A stretch of 64,000 nucleotides of DNA from Arthrobacter sp. ov407 (GTDB lineage: Bacteria > Actinomycetota > Actinomycetes > Actinomycetales > Micrococcaceae), in the NCBI RefSeq assembly GCF_900102895.1, contig NZ_FNGD01000003.1, forward strand, positions 62,001-126,000. Direction: 5' to 3'. The notes under the pieces are model-generated. The model had not been told where the DNA came from. It did not search any database and saw nothing but the letters and a program-made list of their open reading frames with translations. The stretch's first letter is position 1. Each line of letters starts with the position of its first letter. Positions 27,784 to 36,348 of the stretch are shown one piece after another. The position numbers were made by a program, and so were the translations under genes.

Positions 27784-28554
27784 CTAACGTGGTTCATCGC
27801 GGGCTTGTCCTTCGGCGGGGTTGCTGTCGGTTTCGCCCGGATCCCGGGCGAGCTGGTCATGGAGCCTATTGAGCTGGGCCGTGAGGCGGGCAAGCTCCTC
27901 GCTGCCAATAGGGTCGTCCGGCTTCGTTCGTTTATTGGTTGCGGCTGCCACGCTTTCAACAAGCCAGGAAGACAGTGCCGCGGTGACCATCCCCAAGGCG
28001 GCAAACCCGCCGACCATCAGCGCGGTCGCAGCCCAACGGCCCGGAACGGTTACGGGGTAATAGTCGCCGTAACCGATCGTTGTAATGGTGACAACCGCCC
28101 ACCACAACGAGTCGCCCATCGTGGTGATATTCGCGTTCGGAGCGCCCCTTTCGAAATAGAGGACGCTCAGGGCCACGGTGTAGACCAGCAGGATGGCGGA
28201 GACAAGGACGTACGCCATGACGCGGCTTCGGATGGCAGTGCCCGGGGCCCGGTCCATGACTTGACGCAGCTTGAATGGGCGCAGGAGCCGCAATGGCCGC
28301 GCCACCGGGAACACCACCATGAACAGGTCCATGGGGTGGCGAATGAACCATCGGCCCGGCCGGGGCGCCAGGAGCAACTTCACGATGTAGTCGACCCCGA
28401 AGGCAAGCCACGTCGACCCCATGACGAATACCAGAACGGCGGCATAGGGGTCCGGCGGTTCGACAATGACCAGGACGGAGTAGGCCGCCAGAAAGATAAA
28501 AGCAGCACCGAGGAGCGGCCACTCGGAATACTTTTGCCAGGTTTCTTGCCTCAT
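27784..28554 (-). CDS. Voltage-gated-type potassium channel
   Basis: 256 residues with six transmembrane segments. The fourth holds regularly spaced Arg/Lys (RPLRLLRPFKLRQVMDR), as in a voltage sensor. The selectivity filter TTIGYGDYYPVT sits in the pore loop (about 160-171). A short cytoplasmic C-terminal coiled-coil-like tail (ELARLTAQLNRLHDQL) may tetramerise it. Likely mediates K+ flux across the plasma membrane. Confidence 0.92.
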   Translation of the reverse strand: MRQETWQKYSEWPLLGAAFIFLAAYSVLVIVEPPDPYAAVLVFVMGSTWLAFGVDYIVKLLLAPRPGRWFIRHPMDLFMVVFPVARPLRLLRPFKLRQVMDRAPGTAIRSRVMAYVLVSAILLVYTVALSVLYFERGAPNANITTMGDSLWWAVVTITTIGYGDYYPVTVPGRWAATALMVGGFAALGMVTAALSSWLVESVAAATNKRTKPDDPIGSEELARLTAQLNRLHDQLARDPGETDSNPAEGQARDEPR

Positions 28555-28596
28555 GGCTGAATGCTAGGACTTTGCGCCGCGGATGTCCGCACGAAT

Positions 28597-28782
28597 ATGC
28601 AGGCCGAGTCCCGACGTCTCAGTGCTTTCGGTGTGCTGTGCCTGGCGATTCTGCCCGTGTGGCTCATGGTGTACCACGCGCCGCAGATGCTGATCAGCCC
28701 TGAGCCGCCCCGGGTGTCGGACGGAACAAGCCCTGCCACCAGCCAGAGTCAACCCAGTAAGGACAACAGCGATGACAACTGA
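28597..28782 (+). CDS. Possible small membrane protein
   Basis: 61 residues with one hydrophobic segment (LSAFGVLCLAILPVWLMVYH) and a Ser/Pro/Asp tail. It lies between the K+ channel and aquaporin genes. No clear ribosome site is seen and the ORF could equally start at 28561. Supported only by its plausible single-helix topology. Confidence 0.3.
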   Translation: MQAESRRLSAFGVLCLAILPVWLMVYHAPQMLISPEPPRVSDGTSPATSQSQPSKDNSDDN

Positions 28783-28870
28783 CTTGGGCAGCGGTACATT
28801 GGGGTTCTGAGGTGGCGGACCGCGCTGGGACGGCAGACCACATGGCCAGAACCTTCGGAGGCTGACAGCC

Positions 28871-29737
28871 ATGGCGGAAGATCAGGGCAAGCGCGGAACC
28901 GGACGCGGCAGTGCTCACGAGGACCAGGCGCATCGCCACTTCATCCCCAGCAGGCTGGGCACAGCGGAGCAGAACGTCCTGCAGCGAATTGAGGACTTCA
29001 ATGATCCGCGCCAGGAATGGCGGCGCCTGGTCTCGGAGTTGTATGGCACCTTCCTGCTCGTGATTGTTGCGGCCGGTGGCGGAATGATGAGCCAGGCCTT
29101 TCCCGGCGCCATCAGCCGCACGGCGGCCGTGGTGGCGCCCGGCCTGATGGTAATGGCGATCATCCTGTTCATGGGCAAGATATCGGGTGCGCATCTGAAT
29201 CCCGCCGTCAGCATCGCGTTCGCGCTCCGCGGCGACTTCCCGTGGCGTCGAGTCCCTGGCTACATCGTCGTTCAGCTCATCGGCGCGACGCTTGCCTGTC
29301 TTCTCCTGCAGGCCGTGATCGGCGTATCCGCGACCTACGGTTCGAACTACCCGGCGCAAGGCTATCCGGCGACCGCGGCGTTTTGGATGGAGGCGCTGCT
29401 CACGATGGTGCTGGTCAGCGTCATCCTGGGGACCGCCTCCGGAGCCCAGAATATCGGGATCCTCGGGGCGTTTGGCGTCGGCGGATATATTGCCTTGGCC
29501 GGCCTGTGGGGCAGTCCCATCTCTGGCACGTCGATGAATCCGGCACGAACGTTCGGGCCTGATCTCGCCAGCGGCAACTTCAACGACTACTGGGTGTATG
29601 TCGCCGGGCCGCTGGTCGGCGCAGCGGTCGCCGTCGGTCTCGCGTTCATTCTGCGCGGTCCGGGCGGCGGGATGTCAGGCTCAGGAGCAGCGCAGGGTGC
29701 CCTCTTCACTGAGGCCGCCGAGGAAGGGAAACCGTAG
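28871..29737 (+). CDS. Aquaporin / glycerol facilitator (MIP family)
   Basis: 288 residues. A polar N-terminal extension of about 55 residues precedes six membrane helices with both NPA loops, AHLNPAVS and SMNPARTF. SELYGTFLLVIVAAGGG is the family's first helix. The lining residues suggest a water or small-solute channel; choosing between aquaporin and glyceroporin needs an alignment. The AACCTTCGGAGG region gives the RBS. Confidence 0.93.
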   Translation: MAEDQGKRGTGRGSAHEDQAHRHFIPSRLGTAEQNVLQRIEDFNDPRQEWRRLVSELYGTFLLVIVAAGGGMMSQAFPGAISRTAAVVAPGLMVMAIILFMGKISGAHLNPAVSIAFALRGDFPWRRVPGYIVVQLIGATLACLLLQAVIGVSATYGSNYPAQGYPATAAFWMEALLTMVLVSVILGTASGAQNIGILGAFGVGGYIALAGLWGSPISGTSMNPARTFGPDLASGNFNDYWVYVAGPLVGAAVAVGLAFILRGPGGGMSGSGAAQGALFTEAAEEGKP

Positions 29738-29798
29738 CGTCCCGGTTGGACCTCCGCTGAGGCCGATGTTCGAAGGCTGGCCCGAGAAGGAGATCGCC

Positions 29799-31700
29799 GT
29801 GAGAATTTCGGCCCAGTTTCATCCACTGGATCCGCTCAGTGCGGACGAGTTCCGTGCAGCGGCGGCCCTGCTCGCCAGCGAACAGGGCGTCACGTTTCCC
29901 GCGTGGCGGCTGGCAGCCATTGAGCTGATAGAACCGGACAAGGCCGCCATCAGCGCCTTCGAAACCGATGCTAGCGGGGCGGCTCCCGATCGGGTCGTCG
30001 GTGTGAACTGCTTCGAACGGTCCTCGAACATGACCTACCAGGCGCGGTTATCGCTGACCCGCGGTGTTGTCATCTCGTTCGCCCATGTCCCTGGCGTTCA
30101 GGCGAACGTCACCGTCGACGAGTGGGAAGAAGCTGACGCAGCGCTGCGCAGTGACCCGCGGGTGATAGCTGCGCTTGCCAAGCGCGGCATCACCGATTTG
30201 TCTCTGGTGTTCATGGACGTTTGGACCTATGGCCAGGCACTGATTCCGGAAAAATACCAGGGCCACCGGATCGGCTGGTCCGATACCTGGGTCCGTGCCC
30301 GTTCGGGCGCAAACCCGTATGCAGGGCCGGTCAACGGCTTCCACTGCGTCATTGACCTTGCCTCGATGGAGCTTCTGGATATCGAGGACACTTTTACGGT
30401 CGACCCTCCCGAGATCATGGGCGAGTATGTCCCGGCGCTGATCCCGGAACGACTCCGCAACGCAAGCACCCGTGAACCCCTGAAGCCGCTGGACATCGTC
30501 CAGTCAGAGGGCGTTTCCTTCCGTTTTGACGGCAACAGGATCAGCTGGCAGAACTGGTCCCTGCGAATCGGGTTCAACTATCGCGAAGGCCTCACCATCC
30601 ACCGGGTCAGCTATCGGGACGGAGGCCGCGAGCGGCCCATCGCGAACCGCCTGTCCTTCGCCGAAATGGCCGTTCCCTACCGAGATCCCAGTGAGGACCA
30701 TTACCGCCGCACCGCGTTCGACGTCGGCGAATGGGGTCTGGGATTCATGACGACATCGCTGGAAATGGGCTGCGATTGTCTCGGGGAAATCCGGTATTTG
30801 GACGCCGTCATGCACAATTCGGCGGGGGAGCCGCACACCATCAAGAACGCGATCTGCATCCACGAAGAGGACGCAGCAGTGTTGTGGAAGCACATCGACC
30901 ACGATGGCGGCATGGAGGTGCGCCGGATGCGTCGACTGGTGATTTCATTCCATGTCACCGTGGCCAACTACGAATACCTGGCCTACTGGCGCTTCTATCA
31001 AGACGGGAACATCGAGTGCGAGGTTAGGGCCACGGGAATAATGGTGGTCACCCATTTCGGCGAGGGCCAGGAGCATCCGACCGGAACGCTTGTGGACAAC
31101 CGGACCTACGCGCCCTTCCACCAACACTTCCTGGTGGCCCGGCTCGACCTGGACATCGACGGCACGGCCAACACGGTTTACCGCTCGGAAACTGAGATGG
31201 TTCCGATGGGTCCGGACAATCCGCACGGGCTCGCCCTGCATCAGAAAAAGACCCCCATTACCACCGAGGGGCATGACGACTATTCCTGGGAGACCCAGCG
31301 GGCCTGGACAGTGACGAACGACAATTCGGTCAACGGACTCGGGACCCCGGTGTCCTACAAGCTGGTGCCCGGCGCAGCGTTCCCCTCGTTCTTCGACCCG
31401 GCATCCCCGGTTTTCCAGCGCGCAGAGGTCATTGGGCACACGGTATGGGTAACACCTAACGATGCCAAGGAACGATGGCCGGCCGGGGAGTTCGTGAACC
31501 AAGGAACGGGCGGACTGGGAATGCCCGAGTGGGTGCGACAGGGCCGGTCCGTGGAAAACACCGACGTTGTCCTTTGGTACGTCTTCGGCATTCACCACAT
31601 CACGCGTCCGGAGGACTGGCCGATAATGCCGGTGGACACTGTCGCGTTCTGGCTCAAGCCGGTGGGCTTCTTCGACCGGAACCCGTCGCTGGACGTTTAG
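29799..31700 (+). CDS. Copper-containing primary amine oxidase
   Basis: 633 residues, close to Arthrobacter phenylethylamine and histamine oxidases in length and motif order. Tyr391 in VANYEY is the precursor of the TPQ cofactor. Asp308 (FDVGEW) is the catalytic base. His441 and His443 (PFHQH) with His600 (GIHHITRPEDWP) bind copper. It oxidises a primary amine to aldehyde, NH3 and H2O2. The GTG at 29799 has AAGGAG six bases upstream and is preferred over earlier in-frame starts. No dedicated catalase is nearby; the Mn-catalase at 3.3 kb is broken. Confidence 0.96.
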   Translation: MRISAQFHPLDPLSADEFRAAAALLASEQGVTFPAWRLAAIELIEPDKAAISAFETDASGAAPDRVVGVNCFERSSNMTYQARLSLTRGVVISFAHVPGVQANVTVDEWEEADAALRSDPRVIAALAKRGITDLSLVFMDVWTYGQALIPEKYQGHRIGWSDTWVRARSGANPYAGPVNGFHCVIDLASMELLDIEDTFTVDPPEIMGEYVPALIPERLRNASTREPLKPLDIVQSEGVSFRFDGNRISWQNWSLRIGFNYREGLTIHRVSYRDGGRERPIANRLSFAEMAVPYRDPSEDHYRRTAFDVGEWGLGFMTTSLEMGCDCLGEIRYLDAVMHNSAGEPHTIKNAICIHEEDAAVLWKHIDHDGGMEVRRMRRLVISFHVTVANYEYLAYWRFYQDGNIECEVRATGIMVVTHFGEGQEHPTGTLVDNRTYAPFHQHFLVARLDLDIDGTANTVYRSETEMVPMGPDNPHGLALHQKKTPITTEGHDDYSWETQRAWTVTNDNSVNGLGTPVSYKLVPGAAFPSFFDPASPVFQRAEVIGHTVWVTPNDAKERWPAGEFVNQGTGGLGMPEWVRQGRSVENTDVVLWYVFGIHHITRPEDWPIMPVDTVAFWLKPVGFFDRNPSLDV

Positions 31701-31734
31701 GCGGCCCCGTCCAAGGAGTGCTCTTTACACCGAT

Positions 31735-31757
31735 CCTGGATGGGGCGCGCATCCAGG
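31735..31757. terminator. Hairpin between convergent genes
   Basis: Perfect 8-base stem CCTGGATG / CATCCAGG with a 7-base loop, midway between the stops of the amine oxidase and the minus-strand hydrolase. It could serve both strands. No T-run. Confidence 0.5.
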
Positions 31758-31768
31758 GTCGCCAGTGC

Positions 31769-32539
31769 TCAGCCGGTAAGGAATTCCTCGGTCACCCGCC
31801 CGAGCTCGTCCGGATGCGTCCAGATGAGCGCGTGGTCGGCCGCGTCGATTATGACCAGGAGCGATCCGGGGATACCGTTGTGGAGCATTTTCGCCTGATG
31901 GATCGGTACCGCCTGATCGTTCGCAGCGGCGATGACTAGCGTCGGGCAGGCGATCTCGGCCAGCCGGCGCCTGCTGTCGAACGCCATCGCAGCCTTCCAC
32001 GCGGACGCCATCGCCCTGGCGTCCTGGCCCGCCATGAGCCCGGTGAGCCAGTCGGTGCGTTCATTGCCCAGTCGTGGAGCGGCCTGTGCGGATATCAGCT
32101 TTGACAGCCGGCGCATCCCGAGGACCTGCAGCGCCGGCGGCAGGACGTGGCCTTCAACCCACTCCCGCCCCGTGGCCATGTTGAAGGCGTAGGTGCACAC
32201 GAGCACGAGGCGGTCGCATCGCGTGGGATAGTCCAGCACCAGCTGTTGGGCGATGGCACCGCCATGCGAGTAACCAAGCACGTCCGTGGAATCGATGGCG
32301 AGATAGTCGAGCAAGCGCGCCAGATCAGCTGCCAGCAGCGTGGCCGTGTAGGGCGGCGGAAGGCCCCGGCTTTGCCCGTGGCCGCGCAGATCCGGAATGA
32401 TCAGGCGATGCCGGGCAGAGAGACGCTCGACCACGGGGTCGAACATCTCGCCGGTGACCATCAGCCCGTGCACGAGCAGCAGGGGCCTACCCGATCCGCG
32501 CTCGGTGAAGTGAATTAGGCCTGAAGATGGGGAGCTCAT
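31769..32539 (-). CDS. Alpha/beta hydrolase
   Basis: 256 residues with the complete fold signature: LLLVHGLMVTGEMFDP, DLRGHGQS, nucleophile GYSHGG (about residue 91), acid AAANDQAVP and His in AADHALIWTHP. Similar to 3-oxoadipate enol-lactonase-like hydrolases and other esterases, but the substrate cannot be told. It is convergent with the amine oxidase. Confidence 0.92.
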   Translation of the reverse strand: MSSPSSGLIHFTERGSGRPLLLVHGLMVTGEMFDPVVERLSARHRLIIPDLRGHGQSRGLPPPYTATLLAADLARLLDYLAIDSTDVLGYSHGGAIAQQLVLDYPTRCDRLVLVCTYAFNMATGREWVEGHVLPPALQVLGMRRLSKLISAQAAPRLGNERTDWLTGLMAGQDARAMASAWKAAMAFDSRRRLAEIACPTLVIAAANDQAVPIHQAKMLHNGIPGSLLVIIDAADHALIWTHPDELGRVTEEFLTG

Positions 32540-32764
32540 GTCACTAGCGCAGTGTCCTCCCCGGACTTGTGTGCGAGCCCGGCCCGTTCGCGGGCTCAGG
32601 GCGCCGCCGAAACCGCGGGCTCATGGCCCGAGTGTTACACCGCCTCTGCTTCTCAGGCAACTGGCCAATGCCGCCGGAGGCACGACGCCCAAGTAGATTG
32701 GCAGAGTGTCGAAGCAACTAGTGTCGATGCAGATATTTTTGGGACCGAAGAATCGGGGAGTGGC

Positions 32765-33970
32765 GTGAGCAAGCTGATTGAGAGCCAGGGCGGAGCCGAT
32801 GGAGACTTCGCGGCAAAGATTGTCCGGGGTCCGGCGTATCCGCAGCTGCGGCTGGACAGCGATGCCCTCGACAACAATATCCGGGTCATGGCGGAGTGGT
32901 GCCGGAAGCGGGGCGTGGAGCTCGCCCCGCACGTAAAGACAACGATGTCGGCACCGATCATCGAGCGGCAGCTGGCTGCCGGCGCCGTCCGCGTAACCGT
33001 CGCCACCGTGGATCAAGTCGCCTCAGCACTGGCTTGGGGACATGACCGCGTTCTCGTGGCCAATGAGATCGTCGACAGGTTCGGACTCACCCGTGTCCGC
33101 ACGTGGCTGGAGGAAGACCCCGGACGGGAAATCCGTTGCTTCGTCGATTCGGCAGCCGGGGTCAAGACGGCGGGCGAAGTTTTCGACGGCGGGACGGTCG
33201 CCCTGGAGGTGCTCATCGATGTCGGCACACCCGGCGGCCGCTCGGGGGTACGCAGCCTGGATGAGGGTGTGCTGCTCGCTGAGCTGGTCCGGACAACGCC
33301 GGGTCTGAGGCTGGTGGGCGTCGCCGGATACGAAGGAGTCGTGCCCAACAGTAGGGCAGAGGATACGGTCACCGCAGTTGACCGACACTGCCGACTGGTG
33401 CGTGACGTGTATCTGGAAGCGGCGAAGTTCTTTGAGACCGCCACTCCCATCTATTCAATGGGTGGCTCGGCGTTCCCGGACCGAGTCGTCGAGTTCCTTC
33501 CCGACCGCGGCCAGGTGCCCCGAACGCGGATTATTCTCCGATCAGGGTGCTACGTCACCCACGATCACGGCACCTATGCCGCAGTCAGCCCCGTTCCGGG
33601 ACTCATTCCGGCGATTTCCGTTCGCGCTGTCGTCCTGTCCACCCCTGAAGAGGGGATGGCTGTGGTCGGTGCAGGCAAACGGGATCTTCCGTACGACGCC
33701 GGCCTGCCCACCTTCCTGTCGGCCCGGACGGAGGCAGGTACCGAAAAGAAGGACGCAGCCGCAGAGGTGCGAAATCTCTTCGACCATCACGCAGTCCTTA
33801 CCGGGGTCGCCGGACTGGATGTCACCGATACGGTGGATTTCGGGCTATCCCATCCCTGCTCCGCGTTCGACCGCTGGCCCGAATACGTCCTCACCGACCG
33901 GGACGGGCGCGACATTGACGTGTGGCACACCGACTTCCGCCGATCGTCCCTGGGGACGACTGATTCTTGA
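32765..33970 (+). CDS. PLP-dependent D-threonine aldolase / D-serine deaminase-like enzyme
   Basis: 401 residues, GTG start with GGGGAG five bases before. An alanine-racemase-type PLP barrel at the N-terminus carries the Schiff-base Lys in LAPHVKTTM. The C-terminal metal-binding domain has HDHGTY and the LSHPCSAFDRW region with the His-x-Cys pair of the D-threonine aldolase/D-serine dehydratase group. It likely splits or deaminates a D-3-hydroxy amino acid. It stands at the edge of the lactam/imide island; D-amino-acid turnover would fit that setting. Confidence 0.85.
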   Translation: MSKLIESQGGADGDFAAKIVRGPAYPQLRLDSDALDNNIRVMAEWCRKRGVELAPHVKTTMSAPIIERQLAAGAVRVTVATVDQVASALAWGHDRVLVANEIVDRFGLTRVRTWLEEDPGREIRCFVDSAAGVKTAGEVFDGGTVALEVLIDVGTPGGRSGVRSLDEGVLLAELVRTTPGLRLVGVAGYEGVVPNSRAEDTVTAVDRHCRLVRDVYLEAAKFFETATPIYSMGGSAFPDRVVEFLPDRGQVPRTRIILRSGCYVTHDHGTYAAVSPVPGLIPAISVRAVVLSTPEEGMAVVGAGKRDLPYDAGLPTFLSARTEAGTEKKDAAAEVRNLFDHHAVLTGVAGLDVTDTVDFGLSHPCSAFDRWPEYVLTDRDGRDIDVWHTDFRRSSLGTTDS

Positions 33971-33989
33971 CCGTCACTCCTTCTGGCCC

Positions 33990-34274
33990 TCAATCCTTGA
34001 GGTGCCGGGTCAGCACTTCGAATTCCTCGACGCCCAGGATCTGCATGTGCTGCTCCGCGCTGGTCTCGGCGCGGATCTTGCCGGCAGCCTGCTCGCTGCC
34101 GGCAAGGGCGTCCGCGTCCTCCCACAATGTGATGGACAGTGACTTGTTGTCCTTCCCAGACAAGTAGTAGATGCCCAGGCATCCCGGCAGCTCGAGCACC
34201 CGGTTCACGGTGTCATCTGAGGGTGCCCCGGTGCTGTCCGGGCCGGGGTGGTACGTGCTGACGCGAGCGAACAT
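33990..34274 (-). CDS. Small ABM-like dimeric barrel protein
   Basis: 94 residues starting MFARVSTYHPGPDSTGAPSDDTV, with GIYYLSGKDNKSLSITLWEDADAL following the dimeric alpha/beta-barrel pattern. AGGAGG seven bases upstream fixes the start. It follows pxpC by 192 bases on the same strand and might be the last gene of that operon. The function is unknown; proteins of this fold are often monooxygenases, isomerases or purely structural. Confidence 0.75.
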   Translation of the reverse strand: MFARVSTYHPGPDSTGAPSDDTVNRVLELPGCLGIYYLSGKDNKSLSITLWEDADALAGSEQAAGKIRAETSAEQHMQILGVEEFEVLTRHLKD

Positions 34275-34466
34275 GACTGTCCTCCTAGATCCAGGTCCGA
34301 CGATTGGAGCGCCTGCCGCCCAAGCCGTTGAACCGGGAGCTGGATCCTCGGGATTTCGCGTCCTGGTGGCGGGCGGCCAGGTCTCCTCACACCAGTAAGG
34401 ACCCGTCGTCGCAGAAGCACAAGGCTCCTGGTTCGGGGCCATCCGCCGGAGCCTGCCGGTCGGCTG

Positions 34467-35453
34467 CTAGCTGCCGGCGCCGATGGCCGTCCGGGCGTTC
34501 CTCTTGAGCTCGGCGAGTTCCTTACGCGCCACCAGGGCCTCGTCCAGGCTGATTGCCACGAACCTGGTGGACGTGCCGGGGGCGGCGCGGGCCACCAGAT
34601 CCATGTCGGCGCTGATGACCGTGCCCACCATGGCGTAACCGCCGCCCGAGACGGCATCGCGGTGCAGGATGATCGGCTGGGTGCCGCCGGGAATCTGGAT
34701 GGACCCGACAGCGTATCCGGCATCCACAATGTTCGACGGGTCGGAGCCGGCACCGAATGGCTGTTCCCGCTCTTTCCACTGCACTCCGGGACCCGAGTAC
34801 CTCAGCCCCATCCGGTCAGCCACCGGGGTCACCTTCCACTCGCTGTGGAGGAGACTTTCCAGTCCCTCGTCCGTGAGCCGGTGGTCGTACAGGCCCAGGA
34901 CGATCCGGACGGCCTGTTCCTTGGCGAATACGGGACGGAATTCCTCCGGAACTGTGTCGGCGTCGGGAAGGGCTCCGCCGTTGAGCGGGGCGCCCACCGG
35001 AACCTGGTCACCGGCCTCCAGCTTGCGGCCTTGGAACCCGCCGATCGCGCCCAGGCTGTAGGTGGACCGGCTGCCGAGCACCTCGGGAACATCCATGCCG
35101 CCCTGGACCGCGATGTAGTAGCGCGTGCCGCCCCGGATGACCCCGAAGCTGAGTTCGTCGCCTGCGGTCAGCTGCAGCCGGGTCCACTGGGGCCGGGTTT
35201 CACCGTTGACCTTGACGTCCACAGGTGCCCCGGTGACGGCGACGACGGCATCCTGGTCAGTGGTCAGCACCGGGCCCAGGTACGTGCATTCGAGGACGGC
35301 CTCCTTGGCGGTGTTGCCCACCAGGGCATTGCCGAGTTCGGCCGAGTATTGGTCCATGGAACCGCTCTGCGGGATGCCCACGTTGTAGTGGCCGGTGCGT
35401 CCCTGGTCCTGGACCGTGGTCGCCAGTCCGGGGTTCTTGATGTCAAACGCCAT
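34467..35453 (-). CDS. pxpC: 5-oxoprolinase subunit C / biotin-dependent carboxyltransferase family (KipA, AHS2)
   Basis: 328 residues. Begins MAFDIKNPGLATTVQDQGRT with GIPQSGSMDQYS, the family signature, and ends with GGGYAMVGTVISADMDLVAR. The AHS2 fold is also one half of the carboxyltransferase of urea carboxylase. Its ATG overlaps the end of pxpB by 11 bases, as is usual for the heteromeric pair. The operon also carries biotin carboxylase and carrier, so here it may truly take carboxybiotin. Substrate may be 5-oxoproline or another lactam. Confidence 0.92.
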   Translation of the reverse strand: MAFDIKNPGLATTVQDQGRTGHYNVGIPQSGSMDQYSAELGNALVGNTAKEAVLECTYLGPVLTTDQDAVVAVTGAPVDVKVNGETRPQWTRLQLTAGDELSFGVIRGGTRYYIAVQGGMDVPEVLGSRSTYSLGAIGGFQGRKLEAGDQVPVGAPLNGGALPDADTVPEEFRPVFAKEQAVRIVLGLYDHRLTDEGLESLLHSEWKVTPVADRMGLRYSGPGVQWKEREQPFGAGSDPSNIVDAGYAVGSIQIPGGTQPIILHRDAVSGGGYAMVGTVISADMDLVARAAPGTSTRFVAISLDEALVARKELAELKRNARTAIGAGS

Positions 35454-36348
35454 TGAGGGCCTCCATGAGTTCCTGGTTGTAGCCTTCGGGATCCGCCAGC
35501 GCCTTGGACAGATCAAATGTCACGGGCACCTGCCGGTAGCGGAACGTCCCGGCGGAGATCTCGGCCTGGATGGTGTTGTAGTCGGCCTCGGTGACCGGCT
35601 TGAACTTCACGATGTCGCCCGGCTTGAAGAACACCATGAAGTCCTCGAAATCGGCCAGGGACTGGGCCGGATCGAAGATGGGCGCGGCGGCGACCCCGAA
35701 CATCTGGTAGCCGCCGGCACCCCGCACGGAGTAGATGCAGCCGAAACAGCCGCCGTGGCCCACGGTCAGTTTGGGGGTATCGGTGCGGGGACTCAAATAC
35801 TTGGGGACTTCGAGTTGTTTTTCCCGATCCACCAGCTGGAAGAGGAACGGCAGGCCGGCGACGAAGCCAACCATGGAGACAAGCCACGGTTGCTCATGGT
35901 GGCGCTGGATGAATTCTGCGGCATCCTTGAGGTTGTTGACCTTGGCTGCGTAGTCAATGTCGGTGCCGCCGGGCTCCTGATGGAATCCTTCGCGGAATCG
36001 TTCGGCCACCTCCGCCGTGAACGGGTCCTCGTACCAGACCGGGACTTCGATGATCCGGGTTTCCAGCGAATGTTCGTGATGCTGCGTCAGATCCCCTTCA
36101 ATGGTCCGGACGGTCTCTTCAAGGGTCGACGGCGGCAGGACGTCGGGATCGAACCTCACCAGCAGCGAGGCGTTGGCGGGACAGACGTCCACGATGCCGG
36201 GCCGCTGCATGGCCGAAAGCTTCGCGGCGATGGACATCACCCTGAAATTGGCGGCCAGGCTCATGGACTCCGAGACCTCAACGAACAGGAATTCGTCTCC
36301 GCCCCAGGTGTAACGGGCCTCCAATACGGCGGGTTCCGGGCTGCTCAT
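35443..36348 (-). CDS. pxpB: 5-oxoprolinase subunit B (KipI, AHS1 domain)
   Basis: 301 residues, longer than the ~220 of Bacillus KipI because of an extended N-terminus (about 1-90, with LAANFRVMSIAAKL and a variable AHS1-like start). The C-terminal half has the family core MVGFVAGLPFLFQL and GGYQMFGVAAAPIFDP. It overlaps accC upstream by ATGA and pxpC downstream, so subunits are probably made in equal amounts. Works with PxpC as a carboxyltransferase-like unit. Confidence 0.9.
   Translation of the reverse strand: MSSPEPAVLEARYTWGGDEFLFVEVSESMSLAANFRVMSIAAKLSAMQRPGIVDVCPANASLLVRFDPDVLPPSTLEETVRTIEGDLTQHHEHSLETRIIEVPVWYEDPFTAEVAERFREGFHQEPGGTDIDYAAKVNNLKDAAEFIQRHHEQPWLVSMVGFVAGLPFLFQLVDREKQLEVPKYLSPRTDTPKLTVGHGGCFGCIYSVRGAGGYQMFGVAAAPIFDPAQSLADFEDFMVFFKPGDIVKFKPVTEADYNTIQAEISAGTFRYRQVPVTFDLSKALADPEGYNQELMEALNGV

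Noticed and set aside
34275..34466. Possible small gene between pxpC and the ABM-like gene
   Set aside because: Short frames here have Pro/Thr/Trp-rich sequence without a ribosome site; treated as spacer.
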